Assembly: GCF_002019735.1 (NCBI RefSeq)
Contig: NZ_KV917378.1
Coordinates: 2,754,869 to 2,818,868 of the forward strand
DNA: 64,000 nucleotides
From: Salipaludibacillus agaradhaerens
GTDB taxonomy: Bacteria; Bacillota; Bacilli; Bacillales; Salisediminibacteriaceae
Direction: 5' to 3'
The position numbers and the translations under genes are program-made. The notes below the pieces were generated by a model, which saw only the letters and a program-made list of their open reading frames with translations, ran no database searches and had not been told where the DNA came from. Below, one piece after another: positions 12,874-22,887 of this stretch. Every line of letters begins with the position of its first letter. The first letter of the stretch is position 1.

Positions 12874-14895
12874 TTATTTTTTATCGTCGTCTTCATTTTT
12901 ACCTTCATCATCGGACTCTGTTGAAGTGGATTCATCACTGTCATAGCGAGAACCAAGGAAATCTTCCATGGCATCTTTCTCTTCTTCTTTGCCTTGGATA
13001 TTCACTGTTACATCATCAGTATGGTCAGATTCACCATTTAATTTCTTTGTTACATGGTGATCATCTGGAAGCTTTCCTTCCTCGATGAGTGAGCGGATTT
13101 GTTCAGCATCCAACGTTTCGTGCTCTAATAACGTTTTTGCTACAATCTCTAAGCTTGCCTTATTTTCAAGGAGGATTTGTTTACATCGTTCATAAGACTC
13201 CTTCAATATACGTTGGACTTCCATATCAATTTCATGAGCAATCGCTTCACTATAGTTCTGTTCATTATTAATATCTCGTCCAAGGAAAACTTCCCCTTGA
13301 GAGCTACCGAATTGAACTGGTCCTAGTTTATCACTCATTCCGTATTCCATCACCATTTTTCTGGCAATGCCTGTAGCACGCTGGAAATCATTATGAGCGC
13401 CTGTAGACACTTCATTAAACATGACTTCTTCTGCCACACGTCCCCCAAGTAAGCCGACAATTTTATCAAGGAGCTCCGGTTTTGTCATGAAGTATCGGTC
13501 TTCCTTAGGCAACATCATCGCATATCCGCCTGCTTGGCCACGAGGTACAATGGTCACTTTGTGAACCATATCTGCACTCTCTAATTTAACCCCAACGACG
13601 GTATGACCTGCTTCGTGATAAGCGACAATATTTTTCTCTTTTTCAGAGATGACACGGCTTTTTTTCGATGGACCGGCAATCGTTCTATCGATCGCTTCTT
13701 CCACCGCCTCCATATCAATCTTCTTCTTATTAGCACGAGCAGAAACAAGCGCTGCTTCATTTAATAAGTTTTCTAAGTCAGCACCAGAAAAACCTGGCGT
13801 TCGCTGAGCAATTGTCTTTAAGTTAACATCATCTTGGAGCGGCTTGTTTTTAGCATGAACTTCTAGGACCGCTTCACGCCCTTTAACATCAGGACGACCA
13901 ACCATGATTTGACGATCAAAACGTCCTGGACGCAATAAAGCAGGGTCAAGAATATCTGCACGGTTTGTGGCTGCAATGAGAATAATCCCTTCATTGACGC
14001 CAAAACCGTCCATTTCAACTAGTAATTGGTTCAAAGTTTGTTCTCTTTCATCATGTCCACCGCCCAGGCCTGCACCACGTCGGCGTCCAACCGCATCAAT
14101 TTCATCAATAAATATAATACACGGTGCATTCTTCTTCGCATTTTCAAATAAATCTCTAACACGAGACGCACCTACACCAACGAACATTTCAACGAAGTCA
14201 GACCCACTAATTGAGAAGAATGGTACACCTGCTTCTCCAGCGACCGCCCGCGCAATCAATGTTTTACCTGTCCCTGGAGGCCCTACAAGAAGTACCCCTT
14301 TAGGAATGCGAGCCCCTATATCTGCAAATTTCCGCGGCTCTTTTAAGAAATCAACGACTTCAACTAACTCTTGTTTTTCTTCATCAGCCCCTGCCACATC
14401 TTTGAAACGGGCTTTTTTCTTATCTTCACTCACGAGCTTGGCTTTACTCTTACCGAAGTTCATGACTCGGCTACCGCCACCCTGAGCTTGGCTTAACAAG
14501 AAGAAGAAGAGAATGAATATAATGACGAATGGGATAATCGCCGTAAAGAAATTCACCCATCCGCTAGGCTCCTCAGCCTGTTCAAACACTAGCTCGTCTA
14601 ATCCTTGTTCCCCAGTTGAGGCAATAACTTCTTCTAAAAAGGCTTGAAGATCTGGTACATTCACTGTAAAGTACTCATCATCTTCTGCACCTCTTAGTTG
14701 ACCTCTAGCTGCATATACATCTAAACGGGGCTGAATCGACAACGATTCAATATTGTCATTTTCCAGCTCCTGTCGAAATTCGTTAAATGTCATTTCTGTT
14801 GTTTCATCAGGGTCCCCTTGGAACACACTGACTACTCCGACAATAATTAAGAAAATCAATACATAAAAGATCGTATTTCTAAAAATCCGATTCAT
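12874..14895 (-). CDS. ftsH: ATP-dependent zinc metalloprotease FtsH
   Basis: This membrane-anchored AAA+ protease degrades misfolded and regulatory membrane proteins; in Bacillus it also affects Spo0E and sporulation. The 673 residues have two membrane segments (about 7-25 and 113-134) flanking an external domain. Walker A is GPPGTGKT near 205, Walker [10 protein letters not shown] near 263, followed by the SRH region and the zinc site HEAGH near 430. The tail (about 600-673) is highly acidic and ends in clustered Asp, Glu and Lys. It sits between hpt and coaX. Confidence 0.98.
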   Translation of the reverse strand: MNRIFRNTIFYVLIFLIIVGVVSVFQGDPDETTEMTFNEFRQELENDNIESLSIQPRLDVYAARGQLRGAEDDEYFTVNVPDLQAFLEEVIASTGEQGLDELVFEQAEEPSGWVNFFTAIIPFVIIFILFFFLLSQAQGGGSRVMNFGKSKAKLVSEDKKKARFKDVAGADEEKQELVEVVDFLKEPRKFADIGARIPKGVLLVGPPGTGKTLIARAVAGEAGVPFFSISGSDFVEMFVGVGASRVRDLFENAKKNAPCIIFIDEIDAVGRRRGAGLGGGHDEREQTLNQLLVEMDGFGVNEGIILIAATNRADILDPALLRPGRFDRQIMVGRPDVKGREAVLEVHAKNKPLQDDVNLKTIAQRTPGFSGADLENLLNEAALVSARANKKKIDMEAVEEAIDRTIAGPSKKSRVISEKEKNIVAYHEAGHTVVGVKLESADMVHKVTIVPRGQAGGYAMMLPKEDRYFMTKPELLDKIVGLLGGRVAEEVMFNEVSTGAHNDFQRATGIARKMVMEYGMSDKLGPVQFGSSQGEVFLGRDINNEQNYSEAIAHEIDMEVQRILKESYERCKQILLENKASLEIVAKTLLEHETLDAEQIRSLIEEGKLPDDHHVTKKLNGESDHTDDVTVNIQGKEEEKDAMEDFLGSRYDSDESTSTESDDEGKNEDDDKK

Positions 14896-14964
14896 CCTGA
14901 ACCTCCTCCCACGTCAAATACACTTAGGTAATAGTATCATACAAATGTCATCATTCACAACGAA

Positions 14965-15504
14965 TTAACTTTGATAAATCTCAGGCTTCAACACACCGAT
15001 ATAAGGGAGATTTCGGTAGCGCTCAATGTAATCAAGACCATAGCCTACAACAAACTTGTCAGGAACAGTAAAGCCTGCAATATCAGGGTGAATTTCTTGA
15101 GTACGCCCTTCTGGTTTATCAAGCAAGGTAACGATTTTAACTGATTTAGCCTGGCGATAGTGAAACAACTTTACTAAATAACTAAGTGTGTTACCACTAT
15201 CTATAATATCTTCAAGGATGAGGACATCTCTTCCTTCTACTGAAGTATTAAGGTCTTTTACAATTTTGACCTCACCTGAAGATACTGTTTCGGTTCCATA
15301 GCTTGACACATCCATTAAGTCAAATTCAATATGTGTATCAATTTTTTGAATTAAATCTCCCATAAAAGGTAAAGATCCTTTTAGAATCCCAACGACCAAC
15401 GGAAACTTCCCTTCATATTCTTCCGTTAATTTTGCACCTAATTCACTAATTTTTTTCTGAATATCTTCTTCAGAAATTAATATCTCTTCAATGTCTTCTC
15501 GCAT
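14965..15504 (-). CDS. hpt: Hypoxanthine-guanine phosphoribosyltransferase
   Basis: Hpt salvages hypoxanthine and guanine with PRPP. The PRPP motif [14 protein letters not shown] is near residues 95-108, [13 protein letters not shown] around 41-53 and the C-terminal [18 protein letters not shown] matches the family. The length of 179 is usual. The AGGAGGT site is 13 nt from the ATG, rather far. In B. subtilis the hpt product acts together with TilS as an activator of ftsH transcription; the same order tilS-hpt-ftsH is kept here. Confidence 0.97.
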   Translation of the reverse strand: MREDIEEILISEEDIQKKISELGAKLTEEYEGKFPLVVGILKGSLPFMGDLIQKIDTHIEFDLMDVSSYGTETVSSGEVKIVKDLNTSVEGRDVLILEDIIDSGNTLSYLVKLFHYRQAKSVKIVTLLDKPEGRTQEIHPDIAGFTVPDKFVVGYGLDYIERYRNLPYIGVLKPEIYQS

Positions 15505-15565
15505 AGTCTTTACACGTACCTCCTATAATGTGCATGATCATTTTTACCAGTTACATACAATCTCA

Positions 15566-16969
15566 TTATGTATTAGCGCGATAAGTCAATTGCACAATAT
15601 TCTCTGACTTATCATCTACAACTCCTTCATTTGAGCGCTTCAATGAAGGCACCCATAATATTGTACCATGACTATCGGTAACAATGGGCCAAAGATCACG
15701 ATCTCCTTTAGCAACTTTCGCCTCAATAAAAACATCCTTTAATTTTTTCGTTCCTTTCCCTCCAAAGAAAGACATACGGTCACCGGCACGACGCGTCCTG
15801 ACAATGAACGGCAAAGATACTTTATTTAAATCAATAAAGATGTCATGGGGGTCATTTTTTAACGGCATTTTTCCATTCAAAGTATCAGCAGATATTGTCC
15901 CAGTTGCCCACGCCAGTTCGCCAGGGAGAGGTAAAACTAATTCCTTATTCTGATCCCCTGATTCCTCTTTTAAAAAGGGTGTTTTTATTGAGAAAATTAA
16001 GCTTTCATATGACTTTTCTACTGTTATATTTTTAGGCAAATGGACTTCCCCAGACGGATGTTCTTGCCTTATTAAATCAAGAATAGCCTCGATATGAGAG
16101 CGATCAAATTGTAACTGATGACTTATTAAAAGATAGTTTAATATTAGATGAATGGCCCGTCTTTGTAAAGCTTTAGCCACTTCATCAAAAGCTTCAAGTG
16201 AGACAACTATTTTATGAGATCCTTTAAAAGCCATTACTTTATCAACGACCCGCTTTGTCTCGTGATGAAGCCATTCTTCTTCATCTGCCAAAACTTCGGA
16301 CTGCCACTGAAATACGTGATGGGCCTTTGGATTCTCTTCTTTTATAAAAGGAAGTACATGGTGTCGAATACGATTTCTTAAATACTTATCTTCATCATTT
16401 GATTGATCTTTGCGATATGGGATGTTATAAGTAGCACAATACTCTAGAAGTTTGTTTTTTTCCACTGCTAACAAGGGGCGGATAATATACCCTCCGGCAA
16501 ACATCCTTTTTACTGGAATCCCCTTCCTTCCGGACAAACTCCCACGCAATTGCCTCATTAACATCGTCTCAATTTGATCATCGCCATGATGTGCGGTGAC
16601 AAGCTTAGTTGTACCTAACTTATGCATTAAGTGTTCAAACCATTCATAACGGCATAGCCTCGCTGCCTCTTGTGTCGACATGGCTTGTTGACGTTTCTTT
16701 TTCTTGACATCTGCTTCGTATAGATAAAAAGGTAACGAATATTTCTGACAAAAAGATGCTACCAATGCCGCATCTTTTTTGGATTCCTCACTTCTTAGAC
16801 CATGGTCCACATGTGAAACACTTAATAGAATCTTTTTTATGTTACTTAGTTCCATTAAGTAGTGAATTAACGCCATACTATCTGGTCCACCAGATACCGC
16901 AACGAGTAAATGGTCTCCCTCCTCAATTAAACCATGCTTAGTAATGAATGAGTTAATGGCCTGCTTCAT
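15566..16969 (-). CDS. tilS: tRNA(Ile)-lysidine synthetase
   Basis: TilS converts C34 of the tRNA-Ile CAU anticodon to lysidine so that it reads AUA; the gene is essential in most bacteria. The N-terminal P-loop AVSGGPDSMALIHYL lies near residues 24-38, HVDHGLRSEES near 53 and the substrate loop THHGDDQIETMLMRQLRGS near 125. The C-terminal TilS domain ends near 460. The ATG is buried in the final codons of the upstream ThrE-type gene (17-bp overlap), so translation is probably coupled to it. In B. subtilis yabT lies directly upstream instead. Confidence 0.97.
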   Translation of the reverse strand: MKQAINSFITKHGLIEEGDHLLVAVSGGPDSMALIHYLMELSNIKKILLSVSHVDHGLRSEESKKDAALVASFCQKYSLPFYLYEADVKKKKRQQAMSTQEAARLCRYEWFEHLMHKLGTTKLVTAHHGDDQIETMLMRQLRGSLSGRKGIPVKRMFAGGYIIRPLLAVEKNKLLEYCATYNIPYRKDQSNDEDKYLRNRIRHHVLPFIKEENPKAHHVFQWQSEVLADEEEWLHHETKRVVDKVMAFKGSHKIVVSLEAFDEVAKALQRRAIHLILNYLLISHQLQFDRSHIEAILDLIRQEHPSGEVHLPKNITVEKSYESLIFSIKTPFLKEESGDQNKELVLPLPGELAWATGTISADTLNGKMPLKNDPHDIFIDLNKVSLPFIVRTRRAGDRMSFFGGKGTKKLKDVFIEAKVAKGDRDLWPIVTDSHGTILWVPSLKRSNEGVVDDKSENIVQLTYRANT

Positions 16970-17402
16970 AACGGTTCCCTATCCCTTTCCCAAATGAGAA
17001 GATCGATAATGCGAGTACGAGTCCCCCTGCAATTGCGCCAGCTTGTAGCATTGTTTCTACTCCGTACTCGAGCCCTTGTATATAATCCCCTTCCACAAAT
17101 GATAACATTGTAAAATATGCTCTACTTCCTGGGACAAGAGGAAGTATCCCAGGAATAGACAGTGTTGTCACTGGGATGCGAATTTTCTTTGCTAGAAGAT
17201 GGGCTATAGTCGCAGCAGACAATGAGGCAAGTAAGGTAGAGAAAACACTTGAGGCACCAAACGCTATTCCTGTCTGGAGGACAAACCATGTAATAACACC
17301 GATGCCACCACCGAGGAGAAGAGCCCGTTTTGGCACACTGAAAATGATGCCGAATCCGATAACGGCAGCAAAAGTAATAACTAATTCTAATAATAACTCC
17401 AT
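16953..17402 (-). CDS. Threonine/serine exporter family, small membrane subunit (ThrE_2 type)
   Basis: The 149-residue protein is almost wholly hydrophobic with four to five membrane segments. It resembles the C-terminal half of ThrE exporters and the small partner of the E. coli YjjP/YjjB pair. Motifs seen are GIGVITW, IPGILPLVPGSRAYF around residues 85-100 and a glycine-rich final helix. A GGGGGAGG site marks the ATG at 17402, 13 nt after the larger subunit. The end overlaps tilS by 17 bp. The two ThrE-like genes are not in this place in B. subtilis, so this is an insertion between yabT and tilS. The substrate (amino or dicarboxylic acid) cannot be told. Confidence 0.85.
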   Translation of the reverse strand: MELLLELVITFAAVIGFGIIFSVPKRALLLGGGIGVITWFVLQTGIAFGASSVFSTLLASLSAATIAHLLAKKIRIPVTTLSIPGILPLVPGSRAYFTMLSFVEGDYIQGLEYGVETMLQAGAIAGGLVLALSIFSFGKGIGNRYEAGH

Positions 17403-17415
17403 ATGTGCCTCCCCC

Positions 17416-18174
17416 TTACAAAAATAGAGAAATTGTGAGTGCGATACCACTGGCTATTGACAATGATGTAAGTAACGCTTCTACCCCCCGGCTCATTCCT
17501 GCAAGCAAATCCCCTGACAATAAATCACGCACCGCGTTTGTCAATTGAACGCCAGGCACAAGAGGCATGAGAGAGCCGATAATAATTTGGTCAACACTAC
17601 TACCTACCCCTGCATAGACTAAAAAAATGGCAACCGAGCCACCAATAAAAGCAGCCGCCATTTCAGCTGCAAAACGCACTTTTAGATAACGCTCAAATTC
17701 TACTAAAGTGACACTAGCCAGCACAGCTGCAATATAGGCTGGTAATAAATCCACGAGCCTCCCCCCAAACAGGTAGGAAAAGCCACTTCCTGCTACTCCT
17801 GCAGCTAGATGAATAAGCCAAATCGGATAATGGATGGGTGTCTTATGTATCTGTAATAAACGCTCATGAGCCGCACCGACCGTCAATTCACCCGCTGTGA
17901 ATTCTCGGGAAACTTGATTCACTTCCGTCACTTTATTTAAATCTTGCATCCGGTCATCAATACGGACCATTTGCATGAGATCTTCCTTACCCTTTCGCTC
18001 TTCAAAAGATAGAAATATACCCGTTGTCGTTGTAAAGCAGTGAACATTCGTAAACCCCGAAGCTCTAGCCATTCTCTCTAGTGTTTCTTCTACACGATAT
18101 GTTTCTGCCCCATATTTCAACATGATTTCCCCTGCCAACAAGCACATATCCATCACTTCATCAGCGGCTTGCAT
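17416..18174 (-). CDS. Threonine/serine exporter family, large subunit (DUF1212/ThrE type)
   Basis: This 252-residue protein has a soluble N-terminal region (about 1-110) with the family features MLKYGAETYRVEETLERMA and TTTTGIFLSF, then about five membrane helices. A proline-containing GSLMPLVPGVQLTNAVRDL lies near residue 195. It is the partner of the following 149-residue protein, and together they make up one ThrE-like transporter split in two. The gene follows the kinase gene yabT after 49 bp. Export of threonine/serine (Corynebacterium ThrE) or succinate (E. coli YjjPB) are the known roles of relatives; the role here is inferred only at family level. Confidence 0.87.
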   Translation of the reverse strand: MQAADEVMDMCLLAGEIMLKYGAETYRVEETLERMARASGFTNVHCFTTTTGIFLSFEERKGKEDLMQMVRIDDRMQDLNKVTEVNQVSREFTAGELTVGAAHERLLQIHKTPIHYPIWLIHLAAGVAGSGFSYLFGGRLVDLLPAYIAAVLASVTLVEFERYLKVRFAAEMAAAFIGGSVAIFLVYAGVGSSVDQIIIGSLMPLVPGVQLTNAVRDLLSGDLLAGMSRGVEALLTSLSIASGIALTISLFL

Positions 18175-18223
18175 ACGTTACACCCCCGATTCTATCCAAA
18201 CCCCATACTGTTATGAATATCAT

Positions 18224-19216
18224 TTATCCCGTCAAGTATAGAATATATAGGATAAGAAGAAAAGAGGCAAAAATAGCTGTTTCCTTAAACCCGCTTCTTT
18301 TTTTACTACTACGAGCGTGTGAAGAATTAATGGCAGACGCACTTTTTTGTTTCACCAGAGAGGATATTCGTTTCTTTTTTCTGGGGGGAGGCACATTAGC
18401 CTGCTGTGTTCGTAACACTTCCATCACGTCCTTTTTCATCTCAAGTGCATGCTCATATCGCTGGGTGATTCCTTTTTCAATAATGGGTGCATAAGGAATT
18501 AGGCTAGCTTGTCTAGATGTTTTTTCTAAAATGACACGTGTTCCTTTAACACCTTCTTTATAAAAGCGAGAAGGGTAACTACGATTTACCATTAGCATCG
18601 CCACGGAAAACAAATCATATGCGGGATCTGCTTTACGATCACCAGCCCCCCAATAGCCTCGATCAAAGAATTCTGTGTATTCTTTAATAGAGCGTCCCCT
18701 TTTGGTCACACCACCTGGGTCAATCCACCTCAATTGATATGGATTAGATGTTATAAGTAAATTTTCAGGCTTTATATCACCAAAAACCCAACCTTTATCA
18801 TGCATTTTCTGTAAATCACCTAATAATTGCATAACAAAAATGCCAAGCCATTCAATGCCTTTATTCCTTACAAAGGGTAAAAAAGGCTCGCCATGAATAT
18901 ACTCCATGGCATAAAACGTAATATTACCCTGGGGTGTTGCAACATCATCCATATCAAGGAAAGAAGGTCCGAGCGATAACCCTTGGACCTTCGATATTTG
19001 CCTAAGTACATGGACTTCGGAGGAAACGGACATGGCATTATGTGCAACCTTAAGTGCCATCAGCTGCTGGCCACGTCTTGCTAAATAAACTTTACCAATA
19101 GCTCCTTCCCCCAAAATTCTGAGAATGACGTATTTTTTTCCATGCCATCTTCCTGTAATGATTTGTCCAGGATAAAAGTTATTGTCCAGACTCTTCGATG
19201 AAGGCTGTTTCATCAT
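18224..19216 (-). CDS. yabT: Serine/threonine protein kinase YabT
   Basis: A Hanks-type kinase with one C-terminal membrane anchor (last ~20 residues, FASFLLILYILYLTG). The glycine loop ILGEGAIGKVYLA is near residue 34 and the lysine in MALKVA near 55. The catalytic loop reads WVFGDIKPENLLI, so the HRD arginine is replaced, and the metal site is WIDPGG in place of DFG; the key aspartates remain. In B. subtilis YabT is expressed in early sporulation, is activated by DNA and phosphorylates RecA. A basic stretch lies before the anchor. It overlaps yabS by 38 bp. Confidence 0.9.
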   Translation of the reverse strand: MMKQPSSKSLDNNFYPGQIITGRWHGKKYVILRILGEGAIGKVYLARRGQQLMALKVAHNAMSVSSEVHVLRQISKVQGLSLGPSFLDMDDVATPQGNITFYAMEYIHGEPFLPFVRNKGIEWLGIFVMQLLGDLQKMHDKGWVFGDIKPENLLITSNPYQLRWIDPGGVTKRGRSIKEYTEFFDRGYWGAGDRKADPAYDLFSVAMLMVNRSYPSRFYKEGVKGTRVILEKTSRQASLIPYAPIIEKGITQRYEHALEMKKDVMEVLRTQQANVPPPRKKKRISSLVKQKSASAINSSHARSSKKRSGFKETAIFASFLLILYILYLTG

Positions 19217-19913
19217 TTGTAACGCCTTTCTTCATTCGCTTACTATAAAGTTTCACCGCTTCCATAATAGCTGGCCCCGTTGGCGTCACTCCTGATGTAG
19301 ACAGCTTTTTAAAAGCACCTTTAAGCGAATCCAATTGTGGTGTCCATGATAAAAGTTTCTCTACCGGACTCCTTTTCCCGGGAAATGAATACAGGCAGAA
19401 ATAGTTCTCTCCTTCTCGAGACTTGAGGCTTAGCGACAAATCTAACAATGCCTCTTGGACACGAGGCAGCTTATTTCTCATACTAGCACTTGTATCCACT
19501 AAAATAACCATATCAAGCTGAGAAGTCTCTCCTAGTTCATCGACTACTTCCATTAATTCTTCTCGCTTTTCAGGTGCTAAATCTTCCATCTCTTGATCTT
19601 TACCAAGGATCTGTGAAATTTCTCGGTTTACAACCCCATGAATGGTTTGTGTCATCCCTTTCTTCGTAACCATCTGGACGGTTTGTGAAAGTGCCTTTGC
19701 ATATACAACATCACTCATACCACCTCCAGCTGCAGCAATATCATTTACCTCCGACATACCTCTTTCATTTTCATCATCGTCATCTAATATACCAATGACA
19801 TTGACGCATAGCCCCTCTTCTTTGGCAATCGCAGCCATTGCCACTGGATCTTCCCCAGCATTAGAGCAACCATCAGTGATTAACAAAATTTGTCTAATTG
19901 TACCACGGCTCAT
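19179..19913 (-). CDS. yabS: von Willebrand factor A domain protein YabS
   Basis: This 244-residue cytoplasmic protein carries vWA-like sequence. The C-terminal half has a MIDAS motif DTSASM near residue 149 and TPTGPAIMEAV near 213, while the N-terminal half has LLITDGCSNAGEDP from a second vWA-like unit. Its place between spoIIE and the kinase gene yabT is conserved in Bacillus. A role with YabT or SpoIIE is suggested only by this linkage. The biochemical function is unknown. Confidence 0.85.
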   Translation of the reverse strand: MSRGTIRQILLITDGCSNAGEDPVAMAAIAKEEGLCVNVIGILDDDDENERGMSEVNDIAAAGGGMSDVVYAKALSQTVQMVTKKGMTQTIHGVVNREISQILGKDQEMEDLAPEKREELMEVVDELGETSQLDMVILVDTSASMRNKLPRVQEALLDLSLSLKSREGENYFCLYSFPGKRSPVEKLLSWTPQLDSLKGAFKKLSTSGVTPTGPAIMEAVKLYSKRMKKGVTNDETAFIEESGQ

Positions 19914-19976
19914 AAGCCCACTCCTATCTTGTTTTTTAATTAGTTTTTACAAGATTCAGAGATTTTATACTCTGTT

Positions 19977-22463
19977 TTAAGCCCATTCCTTTTCAGGGGC
20001 TGAAAACGTGGCCCACTCGGGTAAATAATGATCGACTTTTGCTACTAAAACGGTCATATCATCATGTATTTCCCCATCAGCATCACGAATCATTTTTTCC
20101 ATAAGTAAATCCGCCACTTCTTGAGGGTCTTTCGTCATCATTTCTCTGATCATTCGCTTCATTCTAACATCCTTATTTTCTACATGTTTGGAGGCCTCAT
20201 ACACACCATCACTCATCATAATTAACAGGTCACCTGCCTTAAGCTGTTCAGATACAACATCCACGTCCATCTCTCTAATCATGCCAATTGGCAAATTTCC
20301 TGCCTCTAGAGACATCACGTGATCTCCACGCTTGATGTAACTAGGTGTTGAGCCAACTTTAAGAAATTTTGCCTTTCCAGTTTGTAAATCAAGCATAGCA
20401 AGATCAAGCGTGGAGAAAACTTCTTCGTTTGATCTGAGAGATAGGACAGAGTTAATCGACTTTATAGCGACTGTCTCATCAATCCCAGAAAGCAAAATTC
20501 TCCTCAATAAATCAATGGTTTCTTGACTTTCGATGTGTGCACGTCGCCCGTTGCCCATGCCATCACTAATGGCCATCGCATACGTGCCTTCTCCAATTTC
20601 CATCGTCGAATAACTGTCCCCTGATACCCATTTACCTCCTTTCGCAGTATGGGCGACTCCTTGATTAATAACAAACGTTTTTGTTGAGGCGAATACAACC
20701 TTTGTTTCTGGGCCTGTGGAACGTGCAGCTTCGGTGTGCTTCACGATGACACATTCACGTAAAATATCTGACAAAAGTGGCGCAATCACTTTTTCAGCTT
20801 CATTGTAAGTATTAGATGGAATGATCATTTCCACATCTACATTTCCAGGTTCAAGGCTATAAATATCCACTAAGTCTACATCCACACCCGCTTCTGACAA
20901 ACTGTTTTTAATATCTATCTCTTGCTGTTCATGAACTTTTTTCTCCCTTTGAATATCTTTCGCAAAATCTTCCATTACTTGTGATACCCCAATCAATTGC
21001 TCTGCTACTAATTGCCGGCTCTCTAAAAGTTGATTCCTCAAACGCATTTCGCCATCTCGTTCTTTTAATTTTCCATTAATTGTATCAACTACTTTTGTGT
21101 CAATAATACAATGCTTCTTCCACACTGCTGCCAAAGCTCTGTCCTTTATGTCACCATCCTTCTCACACGCTCCCATTATCTGCTCCATTAATCCGTATGT
21201 TTTATCAAAGTCCCTTGCCCAACACTGCTGTTTTTTCATGCACGTTTGACATGTAGCTTCTGTCACACTGCTTAAAAACAAATCTACCTTGCACTCCGTT
21301 TCTTCACCTTCCTCCGGTTTTCCATGAAAGGAAAAAGTCCGCGACAAGCTGAGAAACAAATCAGAAAACTGTTCTACCTTCCCAGCAGTGACATCTCTAA
21401 TTTTCCTTAAATACTTTTGTTGCTCCTGGGTATATTCCACAGTGCCCGGTATATAGCCAGCAAGACTGCTTGTCCATTTTTTTGGTGTCAAATAAAAGAA
21501 GGCAACCGCTGTAAGGCTCTCAAACAACGTCACATTTAATGACGATTGGCTATCGGCATACATCGCCATTAATAAACTTGCAATGACTAGCCCTATTGCT
21601 GTCCCCACCTTCCCTCCTTCCTTCAACAATCCACCGAGCAGACCTGCAAAAGCCAGTAAACTCATTGATATAAGTTGAGAGACACTTGCTAATGATAAAA
21701 TCAATCCCATGATAACGCCCACGGTAGCCCCAATCGTTGCCCCACCAGAAAAAGCAAAGATAAGTACTACATATCTCGCCACAATATGTTCCACAGACAT
21801 TTGATAAATAAGCCATCCTACAGTTCCAGTCAGAAGTGATCCGAGCAGTATAACAAGACACACGACTTCTTCATGTCTTAAGTTCATTTGTTTTTTTCTT
21901 TCAAAAACTAGAGGGATGCTCTGAAAAAAGATAAGTGTCACGACTAGAGCTAGTCCACCTTCAACTGAGGCAGTAAACAGGTGATACATAGATGTTCCTT
22001 CTTGAATAACAAGGCTCAAATACCTCGTTCCCGCTACGGCTAAAAATACGGTTAACGGTAAAAAATTCTTACTTTTATTTACCTTTTCTATGACTGCTTG
22101 TAAAAAGAAATATAATAAAATCGCAACTGTCGTATGACCGGCATATCCAAACGACAGACTTGTAGAACCAGCAATAAGAGCAAAAGCAGCTGGTAATGTT
22201 AAATTTCGCCTCCATTTAAATACGACAGCCAAAAATGGAATTGCAAATGGAAGTAGCTGTAGCAAAATGACTGACCGACCTAATAAGAAGCCAACTCCCA
22301 TAATAAGAAGAAGCCGTTTTAGCGCTTGAATTTTTACTTTATCTATCTTTTTTTCCATTAAAGATAGCGCCTTCCTTGCCACAAATTCCTTTAAACCTTC
22401 AACCACTGAAACAGCTTGTCCATTCAATTTAGTCACACTCTGTACACCACTTCTAACAAACAT
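19977..22463 (-). CDS. spoIIE: Stage II sporulation protein E, PP2C phosphatase
   Basis: SpoIIE dephosphorylates SpoIIAA in the forespore to release sigma F and also acts at the polar septum with FtsZ. The 828 residues contain about ten membrane helices (roughly 50-325), a central region (about 330-590) with a cysteine-rich CQTCMKKQQCWARDF segment, and a C-terminal PP2C domain with AISDGMGNGRRA near 640 and MSDGVYEASKH near 750. The promoter upstream has the 21-bp spacing expected for Spo0A control. The gene is followed by yabS and yabT. Confidence 0.98.
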   Translation of the reverse strand: MFVRSGVQSVTKLNGQAVSVVEGLKEFVARKALSLMEKKIDKVKIQALKRLLLIMGVGFLLGRSVILLQLLPFAIPFLAVVFKWRRNLTLPAAFALIAGSTSLSFGYAGHTTVAILLYFFLQAVIEKVNKSKNFLPLTVFLAVAGTRYLSLVIQEGTSMYHLFTASVEGGLALVVTLIFFQSIPLVFERKKQMNLRHEEVVCLVILLGSLLTGTVGWLIYQMSVEHIVARYVVLIFAFSGGATIGATVGVIMGLILSLASVSQLISMSLLAFAGLLGGLLKEGGKVGTAIGLVIASLLMAMYADSQSSLNVTLFESLTAVAFFYLTPKKWTSSLAGYIPGTVEYTQEQQKYLRKIRDVTAGKVEQFSDLFLSLSRTFSFHGKPEEGEETECKVDLFLSSVTEATCQTCMKKQQCWARDFDKTYGLMEQIMGACEKDGDIKDRALAAVWKKHCIIDTKVVDTINGKLKERDGEMRLRNQLLESRQLVAEQLIGVSQVMEDFAKDIQREKKVHEQQEIDIKNSLSEAGVDVDLVDIYSLEPGNVDVEMIIPSNTYNEAEKVIAPLLSDILRECVIVKHTEAARSTGPETKVVFASTKTFVINQGVAHTAKGGKWVSGDSYSTMEIGEGTYAMAISDGMGNGRRAHIESQETIDLLRRILLSGIDETVAIKSINSVLSLRSNEEVFSTLDLAMLDLQTGKAKFLKVGSTPSYIKRGDHVMSLEAGNLPIGMIREMDVDVVSEQLKAGDLLIMMSDGVYEASKHVENKDVRMKRMIREMMTKDPQEVADLLMEKMIRDADGEIHDDMTVLVAKVDHYLPEWATFSAPEKEWA

Positions 22464-22787
22464 TCTTCCACCACCCTGTTTTAAGTTCGTTCTCTAATTA
22501 AAACATGGTAGACACACAAATTTTGTCAAACAAATGGTGGCAACTATAAAAACTCTTCGACCTTTATCTACGCCATACGTCTAGCAATCATAAGGTGAGA
22601 CATATTGATGACTTACTCAACATAATGTCTGTCTTCCTGCAAAATATTAGGTCAATTTGTTTATTGCCGTCATTCTCGTAAATTGCCCTGCCTTTTTGTC
22701 GCACTTTTTGAGTGTCATTTAACGAGCTAATCAGCATAACGTTAACGAGACTCTCTCTGAGAAACTTTTTAGGAAAGCTTGATACGC
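22464..22787 (-). other. Region upstream of spoIIE
   Basis: It holds the spoIIE promoter (22497-22529) and two 0A-box-like heptamers: GGTCGAA on the minus strand at 22562-22556 and TGTCGCA on the plus strand at 22697-22703, each one mismatch from TGTCGAA. No tRNA-like sequence is present, although B. subtilis carries tRNA genes here. Nothing else was recognised. Confidence 0.5.
22497..22529 (-). promoter_or_regulatory. spoIIE promoter with 21-bp spacer (Spo0A-dependent sigma A)
   Basis: On the minus strand a perfect TTGACA (22529-22524) and TTTAAT (22502-22497) are 21 bp apart. The B. subtilis spoIIE promoter has the same unusual spacing, where Spo0A~P lets sigma A use it. On the plus strand TTTTGTCAAA (22521-22530) overlaps the -35 and is one mismatch from a 0A box. 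The leader is about 30 nt. Confidence 0.75.
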
Positions 22788-22830
22788 AAAAAAAGCCAGT
22801 AACAACATACAGGCAATTGTTAGTGGCTTT
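22788..22830 (-). terminator. Intrinsic terminator after yabR
   Basis: On the minus strand AAAGCCACTAACAA and TTGTTACTGGCTTT form a near-perfect 14-bp stem followed by seven T. It ends the divIC-yabR unit. Confidence 0.9.
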
Positions 22831-22887
22831 AAGTTATTGAGTTGGATTGGTACATCACTCTATTATATCAATCAGCAGTAAGTTTTA

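Noticed and set aside
22570-22790. Possible tRNA genes between spoIIE and yabR, as in B. subtilis
   Set aside because: No GGTTCGAAT-like T-loop, CCA end or cloverleaf pairing was found on either strand.
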